The notes beneath the pieces are model-generated. The model made no database searches. It had not been told where the DNA came from and saw only the letters and a program-made list of their open reading frames with translations. From contig RQCP01000052.1 in NCBI GenBank assembly GCA_008668235.1, forward strand, positions 1-30,024: 30,024 bases of DNA, written 5' to 3'. Positions within the stretch are counted from its first letter, which is position 1. The number at the start of each line of letters is the position of its first letter. Both the position numbers and the translations under genes were made by a program. Shown one piece after another: positions 1 to 6,553 of the stretch. The DNA comes from Collinsella aerofaciens. GTDB lineage: Bacteria; Actinomycetota; Coriobacteriia; Coriobacteriales; Coriobacteriaceae.

Positions 1-129
1 CCGCGCCGGGCGCCACTCAGCCGGGTGCTCCAACCTAGTGCTCCATGCGTGCTTTCCGTCTTGCGCAGGACTGTAGAGCAGGAAACTTAATTACGCGCCG
101 CTCCCCGCCCACGCCGGGCAAACCCTCCC

Positions 130-158
130 TTGTACTTTATCAAGGTAGAGTGTATGAT
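130..158 (+). promoter_or_regulatory. Sigma-70-type promoter of the amino-acid ABC operon
   Basis: A -35 box TTGTAC (130-135) and a -10 box TATGAT (153-158) are separated by 17 bases, close to consensus. Initiation would fall near 165, giving a leader of about 50 nt before the substrate-binding protein. I see no gene or other clear feature in bases 1-129. Confidence 0.6.
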
Positions 159-214
159 TCTGAACGTTACATGACTCACTTTACCTAACTAAAGTGTCAT
201 CAAGGGGGAATACC

Positions 215-1075
215 ATGAACACCGATATGTCTCGTCGTCAGTTTGTTGGTCTAGCCGGCTCGCTCGCCGCGGTTCTTGGCCTTGGTCTTGTCGGTTGCGG
301 CGGTGGCGCCGGCAAGGGCTCCGCTGCTGGCTCTGCCGCGGCCAAGGATGTGAAGGGCGCTGCGGAGTCCAAGAAGCTCGTGGTGGGCTTTGACAAGTCC
401 TACCCTCCGTACGGCTTTGTGGGCGATGATGGCGAGTACACCGGCTTTGATCTCGATCTTGCCAAGGCTGTTGCCGATAAGCAGGGCTGGGAGGTCAAAT
501 ACGAGGCCATCGATTGGGATGCCAAGGACACGCTGCTTAACTCGGGCGCCATCAACTGCATCTGGAACGGCTTTACCATGGAGGGCCGTGAGGACGACTA
601 CACGTTCTCCGAGCCGTACATGCTCAACGAGCAGGTGCTGGTGGTCAAGAAGGATGCGGGCATCAAGAGCTGGGACGATCTTGCCGGTAAGACCGTGATT
701 ACCCAGACCGATTCCGCTGCGCAGGATGTGCTCGAGGGTGACCAGAAGGATCTGGCGGCGACGTTTGCCACGCTCGACACGATCGGCGAGTACAACACGG
801 CCTTTATGCAGCTCGAGAGCGGCGCGGTCGATGCTGTGGCTTGCGACCTTTCGATTGCCCAGTATCAGCTTGCCGCAAAGCCCGATGCCTATACGCAGCT
901 TGATGAGCCGCTGTCCAGCGAGCATTACGCCGTCGGCTTTAAGAAGGGCGACACCAAGTCGGCCGACGCAGTGACCGAGTCGCTCAAGGCACTCTACGAT
1001 GACGGTACGGTTAAGGATCTCTGCGACAAGTATTCAAGCTATGGTCTATCTTTCGATAATTGGGTGCTCAAGTAA
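215..1075 (+). CDS. Polar amino-acid ABC transporter substrate-binding lipoprotein
   Basis: Extracytoplasmic solute-binding protein of the family-3 type (PF00497-like), which captures a polar amino acid and delivers it to the permease encoded next door. The 286-residue product starts at ATG 215, preceded by AGGGGGA; an in-frame GTG at 194 lies upstream of that ribosome site and is not used. Residues 6-28 form a signal peptide with a twin-arginine-like SRRQF start and a lipobox LVGC whose Cys28 should be lipidated. The mature part opens after a Gly/Ala/Ser linker with KLVVGFDKSYPPYGF and continues with GFDLDLAKAVA, both typical of family 3. Its stop codon overlaps the permease start by one base, so the two are translationally coupled. 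The exact substrate (cystine, glutamine, arginine or another) cannot be told from sequence. Confidence 0.93.
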   Translation: MNTDMSRRQFVGLAGSLAAVLGLGLVGCGGGAGKGSAAGSAAAKDVKGAAESKKLVVGFDKSYPPYGFVGDDGEYTGFDLDLAKAVADKQGWEVKYEAIDWDAKDTLLNSGAINCIWNGFTMEGREDDYTFSEPYMLNEQVLVVKKDAGIKSWDDLAGKTVITQTDSAAQDVLEGDQKDLAATFATLDTIGEYNTAFMQLESGAVDAVACDLSIAQYQLAAKPDAYTQLDEPLSSEHYAVGFKKGDTKSADAVTESLKALYDDGTVKDLCDKYSSYGLSFDNWVLK

Positions 1076-1728
1076 TGTCTATTCAGGTCATGATGCAAAT
1101 GCTTGGCCAGGGATTCTTGGTCAGTTTGCAGCTGTTTGTACTGACGCTGCTCGGGTCGATTCCGCTGGGAATCCCCGTGGCGTTTATGCGCATGAGCAAA
1201 ATCGTGCCGCTTCGCTGGATTGCGCGCATCTACATTTCGGTCATGCGCGGTACGCCGCTCATGCTGCAGATGTTTGCCATCTACTTTGCCCCGTACTACG
1301 TGTTTGGCATTTCGCTCACGCCCGATTCCAAGTGGACGGCGTGCGTCGTGGCGTTCATCATCAACTACGCCGGTTACTTTGCCGAGATCTATCGCTCGGG
1401 CCTGCAGTCCATTCCGCGCGGTCAATACGAGGCTGCCGAGGTGCTGGGCTATTCGCGCGTGCAGACGTTTCTGTATATCGTGATGCCGCAGGTCGCCAAG
1501 CGTATTCTGCCGGCGATGGGCAACGAGATCATCACGCTGGTCAAGGATACGTCGCTGGCGTTTGCCATCGGCGTGGGGGAGATGTTCTCGACGGCCAAGG
1601 CGCTGGTCGCCTCGCAGGTGAGCATGGTGCCGTTTGCGATCACGGCGCTGATCTACTGGATTTTTAACTTTGTGGTCGAGATGCTGCTGGGCGCCGCCGA
1701 AAAGAAGCTGGACTATTATCATGACTAG
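1075..1728 (+). CDS. Amino-acid ABC transporter permease (HisM/GlnP type)
   Basis: Integral membrane subunit of the uptake system, 217 residues. The start is ATG 1075, which shares its A with the preceding TAA stop; a TTG at 1060 would extend the frame but lacks support. Several hydrophobic segments are visible, and the cytoplasmic EAA loop (QYEAAEVLGYSRVQTFLYIVMPQ) matches the His/Glu/Gln permease family, where it docks on the ATPase. Normally this type works as a homodimer or with a second permease; only one permease is encoded here, so a homodimer is inferred. The ATPase gene follows 173 nt later, beyond two hairpins. Confidence 0.93.
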   Translation: MSIQVMMQMLGQGFLVSLQLFVLTLLGSIPLGIPVAFMRMSKIVPLRWIARIYISVMRGTPLMLQMFAIYFAPYYVFGISLTPDSKWTACVVAFIINYAGYFAEIYRSGLQSIPRGQYEAAEVLGYSRVQTFLYIVMPQVAKRILPAMGNEIITLVKDTSLAFAIGVGEMFSTAKALVASQVSMVPFAITALIYWIFNFVVEMLLGAAEKKLDYYHD

Positions 1729-1734
1729 ATCGTT

Positions 1735-1756
1735 CCGCCGTTCTAACGAACGGCGG
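1735..1756. repeat. Perfect inverted repeat after the permease stop
   Basis: CCGCCGTTC-TAAC-GAACGGCGG gives a 9-bp stem with a 4-nt loop. No T-run follows, so it is not a classical intrinsic terminator. The block GTTCCGCCGTTCTA at its left end recurs just after the glmS stop (about 13637-13650). Confidence 0.6.
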
Positions 1757-1771
1757 ACTGCTCGACGCTGC

Positions 1772-1870
1772 GCGTGTGCCTGACGGCCAATCTGCTCCTC
1801 AAACCGTCGCTTGCGTACAGAAGTACGCGGCGCTCCTCTTTCGGAGCACATTGTCTCGCCAGTCACACGC
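1772..1870 (+). other. Long compound hairpin between permease and ATPase genes
   Basis: Three nested helices can be drawn by hand. The outer one pairs GCGTGTG (1772-1778) with CACACGC (1864-1870) and, past one mismatch, CTG (1780-1782) with CAG (1860-1862). The middle one pairs CAAT (1788-1791) with ATTG (1850-1853) and, past one C/C mismatch, TGCTCC (1793-1798) with GGAGCA (1843-1848). The inner one is GCGTAC-AGAA-GTACGC (1813-1828). Only small internal loops separate them. The stretch is open in one frame, but there is no ribosome site for that reading and no similarity to the ABC ATPase, so I treat it as RNA structure or an inserted repeat. It may set the ratio of ATPase to the upstream subunits. 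Confidence 0.5.
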
Positions 1871-1901
1871 TCGCTGTCTTTTTAAACACATGGAGGTTCC
1901 C

Positions 1902-2666
1902 GTGTCCGGAACGGTAATGAATATAGCGAACGCGCGCAAGGCGTTTGGCGGCAATGAGGTGCTCAAGGATATCTCGCTTGAGGTGAAGCGTGGCGAGGTC
2001 GTGGCGATTATCGGGCCTTCGGGTGGCGGCAAGTCCACGCTGCTGCGGTGTGCCACGCTGCTCGAGACACTCGACGGAGGCTCGCTCTCGTTTGGTGACC
2101 TTGCCGTTGCGACGGATGCGGGTTCGGGCGCAGTCTATGCGAAGGGCGATGTGCCCAAGCGGGCACGCTCGCGATTCGGCCTGGTGTTCCAAAATTACAA
2201 CCTGTTCCCGCACTATACCGTGATGAAAAACATCATCGACGCGCCGATCCGCGTGCTCAAGCGCCCGCGCGAGCAGGCGGAAGCTCGTGCGCGCGAGTTG
2301 ATCGCGCAGATGGGGCTTACGGGCAACGAGAACAAGGTTCCGTGTGAGCTTTCGGGCGGTCAGCAACAGCGCGTGAGTATTGCCCGCGCCCTGGCGCTCG
2401 ATCCGGAAATCTTATTCTTTGACGAGCCAACCTCGGCACTCGATCCCGAGCTGACGGCCGAGGTGCTGCATGTCATTAAAGACCTTGCCGCGCAGAATAT
2501 GACGATGGTAATCGTGACCCACGCGATGCAGTTTGCGCGCGATGTTGCCGACCGCGTGGTCTTTATGGATGGCGGCCGCATTGTCGAGGAAGGTCCTGCC
2601 GAGCAGGTCATCGACCATCCGCGTGAGCAGCGCACCCGTGAGTTCTTGAGCCGTATCGAGGGATAG
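1902..2666 (+). CDS. Amino-acid ABC transporter ATP-binding protein (GlnQ/HisP type)
   Basis: Cytoplasmic ATPase that powers uptake by the neighbouring permease and lipoprotein. The product has 254 residues from GTG 1902, chosen because GGAGG (1892-1896) sits 5 nt upstream; ATG 1917 is an alternative with poor spacing, and the longer open frame upstream runs through a hairpin element. All ABC motifs are intact: Walker A GPSGGGKST, Q-loop region QNYNLFPHYTV, signature LSGGQQQR, Walker B ILFFDEPTS, and the switch histidine in VTHAM. The order Q-N-Y-N-L-F-P-H is typical of polar amino-acid transporters. A strong terminator follows 34 nt after the stop. Confidence 0.93.
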   Translation: MSGTVMNIANARKAFGGNEVLKDISLEVKRGEVVAIIGPSGGGKSTLLRCATLLETLDGGSLSFGDLAVATDAGSGAVYAKGDVPKRARSRFGLVFQNYNLFPHYTVMKNIIDAPIRVLKRPREQAEARARELIAQMGLTGNENKVPCELSGGQQQRVSIARALALDPEILFFDEPTSALDPELTAEVLHVIKDLAAQNMTMVIVTHAMQFARDVADRVVFMDGGRIVEEGPAEQVIDHPREQRTREFLSRIEG

Positions 2667-2700
2667 GCTCAGGTATTTACTCAACTATTAATTGAGGTGA

Positions 2701-2736
2701 AGCCGTCGCAGGTCTTACGGTCTGTGGCGGCTTTTT
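2701..2736 (+). terminator. Rho-independent terminator of the amino-acid ABC operon
   Basis: AGCCGTCGCAG pairs with CTGTGGCGGCT (11 bp including wobble pairs, 10-nt loop) and is followed by TTTTTG. It ends the three-gene operon. Confidence 0.85.
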
Positions 2737-2744
2737 GTTTGCAT

Positions 2745-2976
2745 CGACGGGGTTCAATAATCGCCTCACAAGCTTGTCTCTTCCTCTCGCCGCCTGTATT
2801 CATACGTGCGCCGAAAGGTATGCATGGACGGCCGCCCGTGAGGGTAGGGTGGTGGCATAGGACATTTGGAGGGTGAGTCGGCTCGGTTGCCGACCATGCT
2901 GCTCCCGGGATGGCACCGACCGCGAACTCTCCCCGTTGGCGTCGCGCATTGCGCGCGGCCCTGCAAGGAGGTCATC
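2745..2976 (+). other. Long leader or intergenic region before the EF-G-like gene
   Basis: About 230 nt lie between the upstream terminator and the EF-G-like start. A small hairpin, GTCGGC-TCGGTT-GCCGAC (about 2877-2894), is visible, and part of it could pair alternatively with GGCACCG further down. No clear promoter was found. The open frame that crosses this stretch has no ribosome site, so it is taken as untranslated. Confidence 0.35.
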
Positions 2977-5052
2977 ATGGGTGCTCCCAAGACCGGCAAT
3001 GTAAGGAACGTGGTGCTCGTAGGCCAAGGCGGGGTGGGCAAGACTTCACTCGCCGAGGCCATGCTCCACCTTTCCGGCAAGACCGCCCGCCTGGGCGGCC
3101 ACGACGGCACCAAGCCCACGCTCGACTATGACCCCGAAGAGGTCAAGCGTTCATTCTCCATCTCGACGACCATCGCGCCGATCGACTGGAAGGGCGCGCG
3201 CATCAATGTGCTCGATGCCCCGTGCTACCCCGATTTTATCGGCGACGCCTTTGCCGCGATGAGCGTCTGCGAGACGGCTCTGTTTGTGGTCGACGCCGAG
3301 GCCGGCCCGCAGCCTACGACGGTTAAGCTCTGGTATGCCGCCGAGGACCTGCGCTTGGCGCGTGCGGTGTTCGTAAACCGCCTGTCGCGCTCCGAGGCCA
3401 GCTTTGCGACCACGATGGACCTGCTGCAGGAGCGCTTTGGCACGCGCCTGGGCGCCGTGACCCTTCCCTGGGGCGAGGGCGAGGACTTTGACGGCATCAT
3501 CGACCTGGTGCGCATGAAGGCGCGCCATTGCAACGGCACCGAAGCCGTTGAGTCGGAGATTCCCGAGGAGTATCGTGCCCAGGCCGAGGAAGCCCATGAC
3601 CATCTGTGCGAGCTGGTGGCCGAGGCTGACGACGAACTGATGATGAAGTACTTGGAAGGCGAGGAGACGCTGACGCAGGAGGAGCTTGAAGGCCTGCTGT
3701 CGAAGGCGATCGCCGAGCGCATCTTTGTGCCGGTCTTTGCGGGCGATTGCATTAAGGAGCAGGGCGTCAACTCGCTGATGGACGACATCGCCACATACTT
3801 CCCGGCGCCGACCGACTACGGCGAGATGCCGCTTATCGGCGGCGATTCGCTCAAGATCTCGAGTGACGATGACCGTCCGGTGGCGTTTGTGTTTAAGACG
3901 CTGGCCGATCCGCAGCAGGGTCGCATCAGCTTTATCAAGGTGCTGACGGGCACGCTTGAGCCGGGCCTTGAGCTGATCAACGCGCGTACCCGCAAGAGCG
4001 ATCGTCTGGCCCACCTGTATGTGATGTGCGGCCGCGATATGACCGAGGTTGGCCACGCTTATGCCGGTGACATCATCGTGGCACCCAAGCTGGCGGCCGA
4101 GACGGGCGATACGCTCTCGATTACCGGCAAGGTCGAGGCTGCGGCGTTTAAGTTCCCCAACTCGCAGTACCGCATTGCCATCGAGGCCGAGAATCGCGGG
4201 GACGAAGAGAAGCTCTACACGTTTATTGAGAAGGCCTGCAAGGCCGATCCGACCATGAGCATCGATCGTGACGAGGAGACCGGCCAGACTATCATCTCCG
4301 CCGTGGGTGAGGCGCAGGTTTCGGTCCTGCTCAATCGCCTTGAGGATCGCACCAAGGTCGTGGCCAAGAGCGTGCCGATCCGCATCCCGTATCGCGAGAC
4401 TATTCGCCGCACGGCAAGTGCCCAGGGTCGCCATAAGAAGCAGACAGGCGGCGCCGGCCAGTATGGTGACTGCTGGCTGCGCGTTGAGCCGCTCATTGGA
4501 CCCGACGGCACGAGCGATGGCTATGAGTTTGTGGACGAGGTCGTGGGCGGTCGCATTCCGCGCTCGCTGATCCCCGCCGTGGACAAGGGCGTCCAGGAGA
4601 CCATGAAGGACGGCATCATTGCCGGCTATCCGCTCACGGGCATTCGCGTGGCTGTGTACGACGGCTCGTATCACAGCGTCGACTCCAACGAGATGGCGTT
4701 CCGCGCGGCAGCTCGCATCGGCCTGCGCAAGGCGTGTGCCGATGCCGACCCGGTGGTGCTGGAACCCATCGAGGAAATCACGGTGACGATCCCCGAGAGC
4801 TACGCCGGCGCCGTGATGGGCGACATCTCGGCCTCGCGCGGTCGCGTGACGGGTATGGAGACCGATGAGCGCGGCGATACCGTGGTCATCGCCCAGGCGC
4901 CTCTCGCCGAGCTGACGGATTACTCGACGCGTCTGCGCTCTATCACGCGCGGCACGGGCGACTTTACCATGAAGCCTGCAGGCTACGAGCAGGTGCCTTA
5001 TGACGTTCAGGCCAAGCTGGTTGAGCGCTATGAGGAGGGCCGCGCCAAGTAG
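2977..5052 (+). CDS. Elongation factor G-like protein (EF-G paralogue)
   Basis: A 691-residue protein with the full EF-G layout: N-terminal GTPase domain (about 1-270), beta-barrel domain II, then domains III-V containing GGAGQYGDCWLRVEP, RIPRSLIPAVDKGVQ and DGSYHSVDSNEMAF. The start ATG 2977 follows AAGGAGG with good spacing; upstream in-frame codons lack this. The GTPase motifs are unlike those of canonical EF-G: the P-loop is GQGGVGKT (16-23), DTPGH is replaced by DAPCY (80-84), and NKxD by NRLS (134-137), so the catalytic histidine and guanine-specifying lysine/aspartate are lost. This matches the EF-G-like (EF-G2) paralogues of actinobacteria, whose cellular role is not well settled. It is probably monocistronic, with its own terminator. 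A role in translocation or ribosome rescue is inference only. Confidence 0.9.
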   Translation: MGAPKTGNVRNVVLVGQGGVGKTSLAEAMLHLSGKTARLGGHDGTKPTLDYDPEEVKRSFSISTTIAPIDWKGARINVLDAPCYPDFIGDAFAAMSVCETALFVVDAEAGPQPTTVKLWYAAEDLRLARAVFVNRLSRSEASFATTMDLLQERFGTRLGAVTLPWGEGEDFDGIIDLVRMKARHCNGTEAVESEIPEEYRAQAEEAHDHLCELVAEADDELMMKYLEGEETLTQEELEGLLSKAIAERIFVPVFAGDCIKEQGVNSLMDDIATYFPAPTDYGEMPLIGGDSLKISSDDDRPVAFVFKTLADPQQGRISFIKVLTGTLEPGLELINARTRKSDRLAHLYVMCGRDMTEVGHAYAGDIIVAPKLAAETGDTLSITGKVEAAAFKFPNSQYRIAIEAENRGDEEKLYTFIEKACKADPTMSIDRDEETGQTIISAVGEAQVSVLLNRLEDRTKVVAKSVPIRIPYRETIRRTASAQGRHKKQTGGAGQYGDCWLRVEPLIGPDGTSDGYEFVDEVVGGRIPRSLIPAVDKGVQETMKDGIIAGYPLTGIRVAVYDGSYHSVDSNEMAFRAAARIGLRKACADADPVVLEPIEEITVTIPESYAGAVMGDISASRGRVTGMETDERGDTVVIAQAPLAELTDYSTRLRSITRGTGDFTMKPAGYEQVPYDVQAKLVERYEEGRAK

Positions 5053-5088
5053 CGTGTGACTTTGCCTGTAATATACATGCCGATGCAA

Positions 5089-5122
5089 GGGCCGCTCTGG
5101 GCAATCCAGGGCGGCCCCTTTT
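5089..5122 (+). terminator. Rho-independent terminator after the EF-G-like gene
   Basis: GGGCCGCTCTGG pairs with CCAGGGCGGCCC (12 bp with one wobble) and is followed by TTTT. It lies between two convergent genes. Confidence 0.85.
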
Positions 5123-5181
5123 GATCCCTAGGGGGCGGAGGAAAACGGATCATGGTAGGTTTTGGGGCAGCTTGGTCGGCC

Positions 5182-6147
5182 CTAGTCTCCCGAGGCCTGA
5201 TTGCGGCCGGTGGCGTAGTCGATCTGCACATGCGGCTGCAGGTTGTAGCAATATACGTGGAAACAGAGGGTCCTGCCGTGGTCCTCGACCGATTGCGCCT
5301 CAAGGCGCACGCCACGGCAGACGAGTTCCTCTTCGTTATACATGGGCGTGACGCGATAGAGAACATGGTTGCCCGTGTCGTGGATGTAGTTGAGAATCTG
5401 CTCTTCAAACGGTAGCATGCCCGTCTCGTTGAGATAGCGCGTGCCGGTGAGGAGATTCTTACGGTTGGCGTTTTCGCCGCAGAGCGACCAGGCGATAAGG
5501 TGGCAGCGGTTGTAGAGGCTCTGGCCCGGAATAAAGTCGTAGCGCTGCTGGCGCCAGCCGGCGGGGTGGATGCGCGAGATATCGCCGCGCTTGCCCTGGC
5601 CGAGCGATTCGGGGCCTACGCAGGCGAGCGCTTTGCGGGTGCGGCCCAAACTGTCGAGCTTGGAGAACTTCTTAAAGCAACCCTCTTCTGTAGCGCGCTC
5701 GTATTCATCGAGCGTGAATGATGGTGTGCCGAGCGGGTGCGTGCTGTCGGCGCGAAGGGCAACGTAGGGGTTGCCGGCGTAGTCGGGAATGCTGCTGAGA
5801 TAAACACCGCGGGCGCGGTTGAGGTCGGGGTTTTCGACCTCGTCGATGGGGGTGGCGGCGCTGCCTGTGGAAGTGTCGTCACCGGTGTCAATTGCGGCGG
5901 ATTCAGAGCCATCGTCGGAGTCCTCGGAGCTGGCTGTTCCCGATTCGAGCCGGGCGACCAGGTCTGCCTCGTTGCCGGTGCGCTTGGGACTCTCGTTTTG
6001 CTTCTCGGCCAGAGCTACCGCCTGTTCATCGCTTTGCGGCGACAGCAGCTTGGGAGCTCCGTCGAGCGATCCCGTAAACAGCGCAAACCCCAGCACCACG
6101 GCGGTGCCGATGGAAAGGACTTGCTTGTAGGCGGACTTGCGCGACAT
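5182..6147 (-). CDS. Membrane-anchored DNA/RNA non-specific endonuclease (DNA-entry nuclease type)
   Basis: A 321-residue protein with an N-terminal signal anchor (about residues 10-26), a Ser/Asp/Glu-rich low-complexity linker (35-108), and a C-terminal beta-beta-alpha-metal nuclease domain. The catalytic motif is NRCHLIAW with His216 as likely general base, followed by KNLLTGTRYLNETGMLPFE, whose Asn240 is the expected metal ligand. This arrangement resembles the EndA / streptococcal DNase group, which cuts DNA outside the cell, during uptake or as a secreted nuclease. ATG 6147 is preceded by AGGAG. No competence genes are adjacent, so a role in DNA uptake, nutrient scavenging or defence against extracellular DNA cannot be chosen. 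Confidence 0.82.
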   Translation of the reverse strand: MSRKSAYKQVLSIGTAVVLGFALFTGSLDGAPKLLSPQSDEQAVALAEKQNESPKRTGNEADLVARLESGTASSEDSDDGSESAAIDTGDDTSTGSAATPIDEVENPDLNRARGVYLSSIPDYAGNPYVALRADSTHPLGTPSFTLDEYERATEEGCFKKFSKLDSLGRTRKALACVGPESLGQGKRGDISRIHPAGWRQQRYDFIPGQSLYNRCHLIAWSLCGENANRKNLLTGTRYLNETGMLPFEEQILNYIHDTGNHVLYRVTPMYNEEELVCRGVRLEAQSVEDHGRTLCFHVYCYNLQPHVQIDYATGRNQASGD

Positions 6148-6300
6148 TGAGGCTCCTGGATGGACGGTTGGGAATCTACCAGTCTAGCAGGAGCCGCCGA
6201 GGGTCGTTCTATCGAACAAATACTCAAGATTTGGGATAGACGCTACAGATTCATTTGTCTCATATGGAGCTGCGGCAGTTGTTGATGTGGGGCTATTCGG

Positions 6301-6352
6301 CGTTTCCCCAGATAAAACCTGCCAAAATAAGCCTGTCCCTTTTTGGCAGGTT
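6301..6352 (+). repeat. REP-like palindromic repeat, copy 1
   Basis: The unit begins CGTTTCCCCAGATAAAA, then has a palindrome with arms AACCTGCCAAAA and TTTTTGGCAGGTT around a core containing CCTGTCCC (GGGACAGG on the other strand). Three further copies occur at about 8326, 11524 (inverted) and 13706. It lies upstream of the AlbA-HTH gene. Confidence 0.85.
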
Positions 6353-6419
6353 AATCGTGAGTTATTTCACCGCAGCTTAAGGTACGGTTGGGATGTGCGC
6401 ACTTTAAAGAGAGGAACCC

Positions 6420-6479
6420 ATGATTAGAGAGGTCGCGTTCGTCTCTCTAAATGTCTCTCTAAATGTCTCTCTAAAATAA
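6420..6479 (+). CDS. Possible 19-residue upstream ORF built on the 12-bp repeats
   Basis: ATG 6420 follows GAGAGGAACCC and opens a frame of 19 codons ending at TAA 6477-6479. The product contains VSLNVSLNVSLK because three 12-bp boxes (GTCTCTCTAAAT) are read in phase. It could be a leader peptide, a decayed gene end or chance. The ribosome-site-like GAGAGGA is the only support apart from the open frame. Confidence 0.25.
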   Translation: MIREVAFVSLNVSLNVSLK

Positions 6480-6550
6480 GATGCTTATCTCTCTAAAGTT
6501 AGAGAGATAAGCTATACTTTAGAGAGATAAATCTATCGTTTTAGAGAGAC
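6424..6550 (+). promoter_or_regulatory. Array of eight TCTCTCTAAA operator-like boxes with embedded promoter
   Basis: Eight copies of the motif TCTCTCTAA or its complement TTAGAGAGA (the first ends in GG) are visible: 6424, 6441, 6453, 6465 (three direct copies with an exact 12-bp period), 6487, 6499, 6518 and 6539. Boxes at 6487 and 6499 form a palindrome, GCTTATCTCTCTAA-AG-TTAGAGAGATAAGC arranged as two 14-base arms (6483-6512). A -10-like TATACT (6513-6518) lies directly after the palindrome. The last box runs into the start region of the downstream gene, so a bound protein could block both transcription and ribosome loading. The gene itself encodes HTH domains, so autoregulation is the simplest reading. 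Confidence 0.7.
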
Positions 6551-6553
6551 GGA

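Noticed and set aside
1776..1901. N-terminal extension of the ABC ATPase
   Set aside because: The open frame has no ribosome site and crosses a strong hairpin; GTG 1902 has GGAGG at correct spacing.
2866..2960. T-box-like element before the EF-G-like gene (GGGATGGCACCGACCGCG)
   Set aside because: The match to the T-box consensus needs a two-base insertion, no Stem I or specifier loop could be drawn, and the downstream gene is not a typical T-box target.
3151..5088. 645-codon open frame on the minus strand across the EF-G-like gene
   Set aside because: It is the antisense shadow of a clear conserved gene. Its translation is His/Arg/Leu-rich with no recognisable domain, as expected from high-GC third positions.
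6441..6476. Short CRISPR-like array (three 12-bp repeats)
   Set aside because: Repeats are contiguous and far too short, with no spacers or cas genes; they are operator-like boxes.
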